Part shown: positions 1-4,806 of the stretch, piece after piece
Layout of the letters: each line of letters begins with the position of its first letter
How positions within the stretch are numbered: position 1 is the first letter of the stretch
Assembly (NCBI GenBank): GCA_003511125.1
Contig: DOJV01000005.1
Span: forward strand, 8,842-15,235
Source of the DNA: Candidatus Uhrbacteria bacterium
GTDB lineage: Bacteria > Patescibacteriota > Patescibacteriia > UBA9934 > GWF2-40-263
DNA length: 6,394 bases
Direction of reading: 5' to 3'
The notes under the pieces: generated by a model
Databases searched by the model: none
The model's input: only the letters and a program-made list of their open reading frames with translations
What the model was told of the DNA's origin: nothing
Made by a program: the position numbers and the translations under genes

Positions 1-2
1 TT

Positions 3-770
3 ATGAAAAATTTTTCTCTTTTTCTTTTGTTTGCGGTCGTTGTCTGCGGACTAGCGGGCATTGCCAATGTTGTTCGTGCCGATATGGCCCCACCGACGCC
101 GGCGTATCCGAATACCAAATTAAATGTTCAGGTGGATTTAAGGAGTTTATATGATCGTTTCGCGATTATTGAGAGATCTTCTCGTCGTGGAGACGAATAT
201 TACAATATCACCGATAATTTTATTACTCCTGATAGTTACCTGATGCCGAATTATCTTGCTTTGGAAAAAGATTTTTTTGAAAATAGTGGTGGCATGGAAG
301 GTTTGTTTACAACTACCAAAGGGGACGATTTCACAAACACGACCCCGAACGACGCCGCGGTTCTTGAAGCAAATTCGTATTATTTTGTCATTAAAAAAGA
401 TGATCCGTTATTAGAATCTTTATTTAACGAACGAGGAATTATTGAGAACAGTACGGATGCGGTTTTCTTTCCTTTTAATGCCGACTATTACACTCGTCAG
501 GGTGAAGACGATTCGACTTGTCAGACTGGTTATACTGGTGGTCGCAAAAATTGTATTCTCGGAGAAGAAATTGTAACTTATGTTCCTGGCGAAATTTCCG
601 GACATGAAATTCTTTTGCTGAATGCAGAAAGTGAAAATCAAGACATAACTTCTATCTCGGAAAATTTTTCGGACACAACTTCGGAAATTGTTCCCGAAGT
701 TGTTTCAGAATCAGCCCCACAGCTTCATTGGTGGCAGCGATTTTGGAATTTCATCAAGTCGTTGTTTTAA
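3..770 (+). CDS. Secreted protein of unknown function
   Basis: I do not recognise a family with certainty. The 255-aa product begins with a clear signal peptide: a Lys at residue 2, a hydrophobic core at about residues 4-24, and a V-R-A site that would be cut before Asp27. The mature protein starts DMAPPTPAYP and is rich in acidic and aromatic residues. It has two cysteines, C173 and C184, which could form a disulfide outside the cell. After about residue 205 comes a Ser/Thr/Glu-rich linker. The protein ends in an aromatic, basic, amphipathic tail (WWQRFWNFIKSLF) that may lie on the membrane or contact the next gene's product. The start follows only two bases of the window, so its ribosome binding site cannot be seen, but the signal peptide supports it. 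The next gene starts one base after this stop, so the two are probably translated together. Confidence 0.75.
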   Translation: MKNFSLFLLFAVVVCGLAGIANVVRADMAPPTPAYPNTKLNVQVDLRSLYDRFAIIERSSRRGDEYYNITDNFITPDSYLMPNYLALEKDFFENSGGMEGLFTTTKGDDFTNTTPNDAAVLEANSYYFVIKKDDPLLESLFNERGIIENSTDAVFFPFNADYYTRQGEDDSTCQTGYTGGRKNCILGEEIVTYVPGEISGHEILLLNAESENQDITSISENFSDTTSEIVPEVVSESAPQLHWWQRFWNFIKSLF

Positions 771-771
771 T

Positions 772-1143
772 ATGTTCCATTACGTTTGCAGTTTTTTGTT
801 GTATTGGTTTTTGACACTCTCGGTTGAGGCCGGCGTAATCTTCTTGTTCTTGAAAAAGTTTTGGCCAGAGTGTCGGTTGTCAAATAAAGAAATTTTTTTG
901 GCCGTTGTTTTTGCTTCGTCGCTCACCTTGCCTTATGTTTGGTTTGTTTTTCCGTATTTGATTTCTGGTTTTGTTTGGGCGATGATTGTGGCCGAGATTT
1001 TTGTGGTGGCGGTCGAGATGATTTTTTATCGAGTTTATCTTCGGTTTGGTTTGGTGAAAGCTTTGGTAATTTCTTTGACAGCGAATTTGATTTCGTGGGG
1101 AGTTGGGGAGATGTTGCACGTTTGGTTTGGTGGCGGGAAGTAG
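772..1143 (+). CDS. Small polytopic membrane protein, partner of the secreted protein
   Basis: The 123-aa product is almost wholly hydrophobic, with about four membrane segments (roughly residues 5-28, 42-60, 64-88 and 98-118). Short charged turns hold E33, K39 and R92. I chose the ATG at 772 rather than an upstream in-frame ATG at 688. It sits in a stop-start arrangement (TAATATG) with the preceding gene, and the upstream residues would only overlap that gene. No separate Shine-Dalgarno sequence is visible, which fits translational coupling. Segments such as SLTLPYVWFVFP and ALVISLTANLISWGVG resemble, from memory, the membrane part of fused secreted-plus-membrane proteins in other bacteria, where an N-terminal extracellular domain precedes it; this is a weak inference. 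A terminator follows 17 bases after the stop. Confidence 0.75.
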   Translation: MFHYVCSFLLYWFLTLSVEAGVIFLFLKKFWPECRLSNKEIFLAVVFASSLTLPYVWFVFPYLISGFVWAMIVAEIFVVAVEMIFYRVYLRFGLVKALVISLTANLISWGVGEMLHVWFGGGK

Positions 1144-1160
1144 TTGAAGTTTTTTTTTGA

Positions 1161-1190
1161 AAAGACGAGTCTGAACTGGACTCGTTTTTT
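1161..1190 (+). terminator. Rho-independent terminator of the secreted/membrane gene pair
   Basis: Perfect arms ACGAGTC (1165-1171) and GACTCGT (1179-1185) enclose a 7-nt loop and are followed by a run of T to 1190. Preceding A residues can pair with the T run. It lies shortly after the stop at 1143 and points the same way as that gene. Confidence 0.85.
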
Positions 1191-1209
1191 GGTTTTGGAA
1201 GTTTTTTGT

Positions 1210-1245
1210 CATTACAAATAAGACCGATCGGTTTCAAATGTAATG
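1210..1245. repeat. 36-bp nested dyad-symmetric site between convergent terminators
   Basis: The outer arms CATTACA (1210-1216) and TGTAATG (1239-1245) are perfect reverse complements. They sit exactly 6 bp either side of a perfect 10-bp palindrome, ACCGATCGGT (1223-1232). The whole site is thus symmetric about one centre between 1227 and 1228. It lies beyond the terminators of both converging transcription units, so it is not needed for either. It may be a protein-binding site or a structural element; no function is shown. Confidence 0.6.
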
Positions 1246-1251
1246 GAAAAC

Positions 1252-1283
1252 AAAAAAACTCCGACCGTTAGAAACGGTCGGAG
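1252..1283 (-). terminator. Rho-independent terminator of the five-gene minus-strand operon
   Basis: Perfect 11-bp arms, CTCCGACCGTT (1259-1269) and AACGGTCGGAG (1273-1283), are separated by AGA. Read on the minus strand the stem is followed by a run of seven T (1252-1258). It begins 7 nt after the mtnN stop codon, the usual position for a strong terminator. Confidence 0.9.
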
Positions 1284-1290
1284 GAGTCTT

Positions 1291-1941
1291 CTAGAGAAGT
1301 CTCTCCAAAATATCGGCCAGCCTCTTGCTGGCCTCGGGCAGGAACTTGTTGAAGTCGACCGGGGCCGACTTGTCGGCCAGGTCGGAGATGACCCGGATGC
1401 CGAGCCAGGGCAAGGGGCCGAGTTTGTGGCAAACTTGGGCCACGGCCGCGGTTTCCATGTCGATGGCCGCGGCGCCGAAGGTTTTGCGAAGGCGAGCGAC
1501 TTCGGCTGGATCCGAGATGAAGCGGTCGCCGGTGATGAGTCGGCCGAGGCTGTGCCGCAGGCCGAGTTTTCGACAGATTTGTTGGACTTGTTCCTGGGTT
1601 GCGAGGTTACTCGTCCAACGCCAGGTTTCTTCGAAGGGGATTTGGCCCGGATCAAAGCCGAGGGCAGTGACATCGACATCGTGGTGCAGGGTTTCGCTCA
1701 CTATGACGACATCGCCGATTCTGAGCTCGGGATCGCAGGCCGCGGCTGTGCCGACGATGAGAGCCAGGCCGGTCGAACCTCGAACGCTTTCGCGTAGGCA
1801 AAAGCTGGTGGCCGCGCAGGCGGCGTTGACCTTGCCAACGCCGGTAACACAGATGTTCTGCTCGGCCGAGGTGGGCGAACGCGCTCGCCAGCCGGCGATT
1901 TCTTCGGGCATGGCGACGAAGAATGATGGAAAGACGGTCAT
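1291..1941 (-). CDS. mtnN: 5'-methylthioadenosine/S-adenosylhomocysteine nucleosidase
   Basis: This cytoplasmic enzyme hydrolyses methylthioadenosine, S-adenosylhomocysteine and 5'-deoxyadenosine to adenine plus the matching thioribose, ribosylhomocysteine or deoxyribose, recycling by-products of S-adenosylmethionine. The 216-aa product follows the family from end to end. It has an N-terminal MPEE motif (E14 matches the catalytic E12 of the E. coli enzyme), GVGKVNAA (34-41), a GDVVIVSETLHHDVDVTALGF block (76-96), ITGDRFIS (136-143), the IDMET nucleoside site (E163) and ISD187, the proton-donating Asp. The usual GSAGG loop reads GTAAA (64-68), a local departure. The start is set by AGGAG five bases before the ATG. 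It is the last of five genes and lies between a two-hairpin module upstream and the operon terminator downstream. It is the only member of the operon with a firm function. GC content is well above that of the flanking genes. Confidence 0.9.
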   Translation of the reverse strand: MTVFPSFFVAMPEEIAGWRARSPTSAEQNICVTGVGKVNAACAATSFCLRESVRGSTGLALIVGTAAACDPELRIGDVVIVSETLHHDVDVTALGFDPGQIPFEETWRWTSNLATQEQVQQICRKLGLRHSLGRLITGDRFISDPAEVARLRKTFGAAAIDMETAAVAQVCHKLGPLPWLGIRVISDLADKSAPVDFNKFLPEASKRLADILERLL

Positions 1942-1961
1942 GTTGTCTCCTGCTGTCTCGA

Positions 1962-2022
1962 TTTCGAACGGCGAGGAAATCTCGTCGGCCGGAGAAAGAC
2001 CGTCTCCTCGGGGAGGAGACGG
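1962..2022 (-). repeat. Intercistronic two-hairpin module, copy 4 (zinc-ribbon gene to mtnN)
   Basis: Hairpin A (2000-2022) has perfect 10-bp arms, CCGTCTCCTC and GAGGAGACGG, and begins 7 nt after the upstream stop. Hairpin B (1962-1994) pairs 1962-1975 with 1981-1994 around a 5-nt loop, with 9 canonical pairs, 3 wobbles and 2 mismatches. Its right arm (CTCGTCGGCCGGAG) is identical to that of copy 2. The linker 1995-1999 is AAAGA. Hairpin B ends 20 nt before the mtnN start, just upstream of its AGGAG. Confidence 0.8.
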
Positions 2023-2029
2023 GGAAGGA

Positions 2030-2647
2030 CTACGAAGTTCGACCCAGTTTTTCGAGTTGAGCTCGAACTTGGCCGAGATTGGGAATGAATTTCACGGTCA
2101 TCTCCGTCCGACAGCGACGGCAACTGATCCTGTCGTTGCCATGGAAGACATTGATGTCATCGCCACAGCACGGGCAGATAACGACTGCGTCGTGACGGTT
2201 GGAGTTTCTGTCTTGAACAAGGCGAGCAATGGCGGCTTCGTGAAGAAGTTTTTCGACCTTTTTGTCGATGGCTTCACTGCGACTTCCGCCCTGCCAGCCA
2301 CAGCGCGGGCAGTCGATGGTGTCGTGCAGTTCGAAACCACACTCGTGACAGCGACTCGAGAAGTGAATTTCGAGCTCTCGCCACGGCTTGCCGTTGTCGA
2401 CGCGTTCGAGGCTGCCGGGAACGTTTTTCCACTCGACTGTCCAGTCGCAGGGCGCTTCACGGAGGACGTCGAAGTGGGTGTGAATTCCGCACTTTTCACA
2501 GTGAACCCCGAGGTGTCCACTCCAGGTTTCGGCGAAGGGCTTGGCGAAGTTGTCGCCGCACGAACACGGAGTGATGAGCCAGAGCTGTTGCCAGTTGGGA
2601 CGGCGGGGGTGCTGGCGCCATTCGAAGGTCGGTTTGAGAAAGGCCAT
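2030..2647 (-). CDS. Zinc-ribbon protein with three cysteine pairs-of-pairs, function unknown
   Basis: The 205-aa product carries six cysteine knuckles that fall into three ribbons: C28/C30 with C50/C53, C100/C103 with C113/C116, and C158/C160/C161 with C176/C179. Each should bind one zinc, as in ribbons that contact nucleic acid or act as protein scaffolds. Between them lie a Trp-rich stretch (residues 20-90) and a charged helix (about 125-146). No catalytic motif is visible. I chose the ATG at 2647, not the in-frame start at 2686, because GGAGG lies five bases before it; the longer form would also run through hairpin B. It is the fourth gene of the operon. A nucleic-acid-binding or adaptor role is inference only; no named family was recognised. 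Confidence 0.8.
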   Translation of the reverse strand: MAFLKPTFEWRQHPRRPNWQQLWLITPCSCGDNFAKPFAETWSGHLGVHCEKCGIHTHFDVLREAPCDWTVEWKNVPGSLERVDNGKPWRELEIHFSSRCHECGFELHDTIDCPRCGWQGGSRSEAIDKKVEKLLHEAAIARLVQDRNSNRHDAVVICPCCGDDINVFHGNDRISCRRCRTEMTVKFIPNLGQVRAQLEKLGRTS

Positions 2648-2668
2648 GGTTTCCTCCAGTTTTCTCAG

Positions 2669-2732
2669 CTTCGGCCGGCGAATCAATTCTCGTCGGCCGA
2701 AGAAAGATTCCTGTCTCTTGAAGAGAGGCGGG
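2669..2732 (-). repeat. Intercistronic two-hairpin module, copy 3 (coiled-coil gene to zinc-ribbon gene)
   Basis: Hairpin A (2710-2732) pairs CCTGTCTCTT with GAGAGGCGGG around GAA. Three of its ten pairs are T-G on the plus strand and would be A-C mismatches in the mRNA. Hairpin B (2669-2702) has arms of 14 nt beginning CTTCGGCCGGCGA, with 12 canonical pairs, one G-T and a terminal mismatch. The linker at 2703 begins AAAGA. Hairpin B ends 21 nt before the start codon at 2647. Confidence 0.8.
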
Positions 2733-2744
2733 AGAGACGTTTAC

Positions 2745-3335
2745 TCAGTCTTCGATCCAAAGTCCAAAATCAGAGTTTAACTGTTGGAGCTTGGTTTCCA
2801 ATCGTTTTAGCTCTTCTTTGATTTGATTGGCGATCGGCGGCCCGTTGATGTCTTCGAGAAATTTTCGGATGACGGTCGAAGGTTCGTTGGTGAAGGCGGC
2901 GGGCAGTTGCAGTTTGGTTGTTCCAGCGATTATCCTCCAAGTCTCAATTTCGAACTCGGTTTCTTGCAAGAGTCTTTTGCCTTTTTCTCTTTCGGGGAGA
3001 AAATCACGGAATCGTTGGTGGGCTACGTTAACAGCTTCTCTTTCCTCTTGTTCCAGAGAATCGATCTTGTCTCGCAGTTCTCGAATTTCTACCGTTCGCC
3101 ATTGACGGACGATCGATGAAGAGCTGTTGGCCTGTCTTTCTTTCTCGCTAATCCGTCTGAAGGCTACTGATATTTTTTCACGGACACGATCGACTTCAAG
3201 ATGCCAATCGAAATGTTCCATCGGACAACGACTGCCAGAGGCGCCGCCTAGACAACTGAATACAATGGCGTCACGACAACCACAGACCTTACAGATGCCG
3301 GAGTGGTTTGTTACAGAAGGACCTTGGGGAGACAT
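2745..3335 (-). CDS. Hypothetical protein with N-terminal Cys cluster and coiled coils
   Basis: I do not recognise a family. The 196-aa product opens with a cysteine cluster (C15, C18, C20, C28, C37) in a Gly/Ser-rich context, which could hold one zinc ion. From about residue 47 to 125 it is a highly charged, helix-forming stretch (for example REKISVAFRRISEKER, then ELRDKIDSLEQEEREAV) that reads like a coiled coil. A second helix (about 170-188) follows the segment LPAAFTNEPSTVIRKFLEDI. It ends GLWIED and stops at TGA. The start is ATG 3335; its Shine-Dalgarno is weak and distant (GAGG 11 nt upstream across a run of A), unlike the GGAGG or AGGAG, 4-5 nt away, of its neighbours, so it may be translated less. 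It is the third gene of the operon. The shape suggests a metal-stabilised oligomer or adaptor, by inference only. Confidence 0.75.
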   Translation of the reverse strand: MSPQGPSVTNHSGICKVCGCRDAIVFSCLGGASGSRCPMEHFDWHLEVDRVREKISVAFRRISEKERQANSSSSIVRQWRTVEIRELRDKIDSLEQEEREAVNVAHQRFRDFLPEREKGKRLLQETEFEIETWRIIAGTTKLQLPAAFTNEPSTVIRKFLEDINGPPIANQIKEELKRLETKLQQLNSDFGLWIED

Positions 3336-3354
3336 CGTTTTTTTTTCCTCTCAG

Positions 3355-3418
3355 CTTCGGCCGGCGAGTTGTTTCTCGTCGGCCGGAGAAAGAGCCGGCC
3401 TCTCGGTGGAGAGGCCGG
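3355..3418 (-). repeat. Intercistronic two-hairpin module, copy 2 (193-aa gene to coiled-coil gene)
   Basis: This is the best-paired copy. Hairpin A (3395-3418) has perfect 10-bp arms, CCGGCCTCTC and GAGAGGCCGG, around GGTG. Hairpin B (3355-3388) has 14-nt arms, CTTCGGCCGGCGAG and CTCGTCGGCCGGAG, that pair along their full length with two T-G/G-T pairs on the plus strand. The linker 3389-3394 is AAAGAG. Hairpin B ends 19 nt before the start at 3335, and hairpin A starts 10 nt after the TGA of the gene before. Confidence 0.85.
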
Positions 3419-3428
3419 GAAGAAGTTG

Positions 3429-4010
3429 TCAGTATCCGCCGTGGAAGTGGGTGGGCTCATTGGTAACGAGGCCGGAGACCTCGCTGAGCAGAACGCGGAT
3501 AGCGAATTCCTCGAGTTCGTCGAGGTGGTGTTCGGTTTTGATCGCGGAGCGCAGTATTTTGTTCCAAGCATCTTTGTGGATTCTCGAGACCAGGCTTCGA
3601 CCTTTTTTCCATCTTTTGAAAAACAAGAAGACGTTTTTGACTTGATTTTCTGGGAAACTCGCGAACGGTGTTTTATCACAGTCATCAAGGCAGAGGAAAA
3701 CCAGAACCAGCCAGAGGCCGATAGTGTCGTCGGCATTGTGTCGCTCGAAGATTTCTGGATCTTCGATATCGAGCAGATCTTCGAGGCTAATTTCGGTCTG
3801 TCTCAGACTAGCGTCTTCATCAACGCACGGATTCTGACGTTTGTTGATGGTCATGACTTTTTCATTTACCGCTTTCCAGAATAAAAAGCTTGTGGATGTG
3901 AAATTGCGCGGGTCGGCGCGGTCTTTTTCAGGAGTCAGCGGTAGCTTGTTGATGATCGTTGAGCCGATAGTGCCGAAGAACGTTGTCGAGGTAAGAGAGT
4001 TGATACGCAC
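3429..4010 (-). CDS. Hypothetical protein, no recognised family
   Basis: The 193-aa product matches no family I know. It has an acidic middle (about 63-96, DEDASLRQTEISLEDLLDIE and on), a short hydrophobic stretch (LWLVLVFLCL, 99-108) too short and isolated for a clear membrane span, a basic cluster (FFKRWKKGR, 130-138), and an acidic helix (HHLDELEEFAIRVLL) before the C-terminus at GGY. The hydrophobic stretch is more likely a buried strand. The start is GTG at 4010, chosen because GGAGG lies 4 nt upstream; the next in-frame ATG (3854) has no such site. It stops at TGA, directly before hairpin A of the next module, so TGA is read as stop here. It is the second gene of the operon. Confidence 0.72.
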   Translation of the reverse strand: MRINSLTSTTFFGTIGSTIINKLPLTPEKDRADPRNFTSTSFLFWKAVNEKVMTINKRQNPCVDEDASLRQTEISLEDLLDIEDPEIFERHNADDTIGLWLVLVFLCLDDCDKTPFASFPENQVKNVFLFFKRWKKGRSLVSRIHKDAWNKILRSAIKTEHHLDELEEFAIRVLLSEVSGLVTNEPTHFHGGY

Positions 4011-4029
4011 GATTCCTCCAGTTGCTTGT

Positions 4030-4087
4030 CTTCAGAAAACGAAATGATTTTCATTGTCTGGAGAAAGTGCCCGAAAAGTTTTCGGGC
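4030..4087 (-). repeat. Intercistronic two-hairpin module, copy 1 (first to second operon gene)
   Basis: Hairpin A (4069-4087) has 9-nt perfect arms, GCCCGAAAA and TTTTCGGGC, around one base. Hairpin B (4030-4063) is the most diverged copy: its arms CTTCAGAAAACGAA and TTCATTGTCTGGAG share little sequence with the other copies, yet most positions still pair (11 canonical, one T-G, two mismatches) and the length is the same 34 nt. The linker 4064-4068 is AAAGT. Hairpin B ends 19 nt before the GTG start at 4010. Confidence 0.75.
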
Positions 4088-4104
4088 AGAGATAGACGAT
4101 TGGA

Positions 4105-4653
4105 CTACGGCAAGGCTCGCGAGAACTTGGTGAAGTTCGGATCGCGGAGTGTTATCAAGATTTCTCTCATGGTGAATCCGGCGGCGCTGATTTCTTCGTC
4201 GACACTTCGGAAGCTTGGTTCGAGCTCGGCAAGAGCGGCTTCGAGTTCTTCGAGTTCGCGCCGTCCGAGCAGGGTCTGGTTCATTCCGTGCTTCAGCCAG
4301 AAGTTCTGATTGCGGAATTCACGAGCCGTTGCTTCGACCAGATCTTTGAGGATCATGGTGAGTGGAAAACAGGTTTCGTGTCGCGGCGTTCGCAGGTTGT
4401 GAACGATGCGTGCCGGCAGGGCTCGGAGTTCGGCGAGGTGGCAATGGCGCAAGCCGTTGCCAAAGTTGCGTTCCCAGAGCACTCGGCGAGTGGCGCCGAT
4501 CAAGCGGCCATCGTTCGGAAACCCCGGTTCGTTCGTGAAGACGAGCTTCTTGAGGAAGTCTCGGCCTTGTTTTTGGTTCGTCAGGACGAATTTCTCCTTG
4601 CTGCCGTCCGGGTTTTTCACAGTGATCTGACAGGGAATGGGGTGATCGAACAT
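4105..4653 (-). CDS. Hypothetical protein, first gene of the operon
   Basis: No family was recognised. The 182-aa product begins with a segment that looks like beta strands (residues 6-25, CQITVKNPDGSKEKFVLTN), then a basic and aromatic region (30-120) with scattered His and Cys (C71, H72, H92, C95). A Leu/Glu-rich helix follows (about 131-146, RRELEELEAALAELEP), then a short C-terminal part. C71/H72 and H92/C95 could bind a metal, but they do not form a standard motif. I set the start at ATG 4653 because GGAGG lies 5 nt upstream; the alternative ATG at 4689 falls at about the predicted transcription start and inside the 12-bp duplication. It stops at TAG, 17 nt before hairpin A of module copy 1. 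Confidence 0.75.
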   Translation of the reverse strand: MFDHPIPCQITVKNPDGSKEKFVLTNQKQGRDFLKKLVFTNEPGFPNDGRLIGATRRVLWERNFGNGLRHCHLAELRALPARIVHNLRTPRHETCFPLTMILKDLVEATAREFRNQNFWLKHGMNQTLLGRRELEELEAALAELEPSFRSVDEEISAAGFTMREILITLRDPNFTKFSRALP

Positions 4654-4670
4654 AGCGGCCTCCGTTGTTG

Positions 4671-4696
4671 TAACCACGCTGATAACCACGCTGATA
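4671..4696. repeat. 12-bp perfect tandem duplication at the operon's 5' end
   Basis: The unit TAACCACGCTGA occurs at 4671-4682 and 4683-4694, and the period continues perfectly to 4696. On the minus strand it begins right at the predicted -10 box and covers the likely transcription start and early leader. It could be a paired operator or simply a slippage duplication. Confidence 0.75.
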
Positions 4697-4724
4697 CTTT
4701 ACAAAAAGATTAAAATTTGGTAAA
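4696..4724 (-). promoter_or_regulatory. Predicted promoter of the five-gene operon
   Basis: On the minus strand, -35 TTTACC (4719-4724) and -10 TAAAGT (4696-4701) are 17 bp apart, each matching 4 of 6 consensus bases, in an AT-rich context that contrasts with the GC-rich operon. Transcription would start near 4689 and give a leader of about 35 nt before the ATG at 4653. It is a prediction from sequence only. Confidence 0.5.
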
Positions 4725-4757
4725 ATATTTTTGGAGAGTTTAATTACGTTAAACAAA

Positions 4758-4779
4758 AAATAGCTAATTTTAGCTATTT
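4758..4779. promoter_or_regulatory. Perfect 10-bp inverted repeat, candidate operator for the TrmB regulator
   Basis: The arms AAATAGCTAA (4758-4767) and TTAGCTATTT (4770-4779) are perfect reverse complements with TT between them. A second, outer pair, GAGAGT (4734-4739) and ACTCTC (4782-4787), flanks it. It lies directly upstream of and touching the likely -10 box of the regulator gene, and 34 bp behind the -35 box of the divergent operon. That is the position of a shared autoregulatory operator, although an RNA hairpin is possible. Binding is inferred. Confidence 0.5.
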
Positions 4780-4784
4780 ATACT
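4779..4784 (+). promoter_or_regulatory. Candidate -10 box of the TrmB-type gene
   Basis: TATACT matches 5 of 6 bases of the -10 consensus and lies 22 bp before the ATG at 4807. No good -35 is seen at normal spacing, because that place is occupied by the palindrome. The transcript would have a very short leader without a Shine-Dalgarno sequence. Confidence 0.35.
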
Positions 4785-4806
4785 CTCTAAATTTCGTCAA
4801 AAAAAT

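Noticed and set aside
1291..1941. mtnN homologue acting as an immune effector nucleosidase
   Set aside because: The catalytic residues and the whole length fit the normal housekeeping enzyme, and no nuclease, sensor or toxin domain was recognised next to it.
2648..2686. Longer N-terminus for the zinc-ribbon protein (start at 2686)
   Set aside because: It would translate part of hairpin B and has no ribosome binding site; the ATG at 2647 has GGAGG five bases upstream.
1325..2821. 498-codon open frame on the plus strand antisense to mtnN and the zinc-ribbon gene
   Set aside because: Its product has no recognisable domain, it crosses a hairpin module, and the opposite strand encodes a clear enzyme with a good ribosome binding site. 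GC-rich codon bias keeps the antisense frame open.
3303..3884. 193-codon plus-strand frame opposite the second and third operon genes
   Set aside because: It starts inside one minus-strand gene, runs across hairpin module copy 2 and has no ribosome binding site; the minus-strand genes share the spacing and composition of the operon.
1962..4087. Integron cassette array with attC-like sites between genes
   Set aside because: The even gaps, one gene each and imperfect palindromes suggested it, but no conserved GTTRRRY/RYYYAAC core boxes occur at matching places in the four copies, and no integrase is in the window.
1962..4087. CRISPR-like spaced repeats
   Set aside because: The repeats are far apart, separated by whole genes, and their sequences vary; there are no short spacers.
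4654..4689. Longer N-terminus for the first operon gene (start at 4689)
   Set aside because: That ATG lies in the tandem duplication at about the predicted transcription start; the ATG at 4653 has GGAGG at correct spacing.
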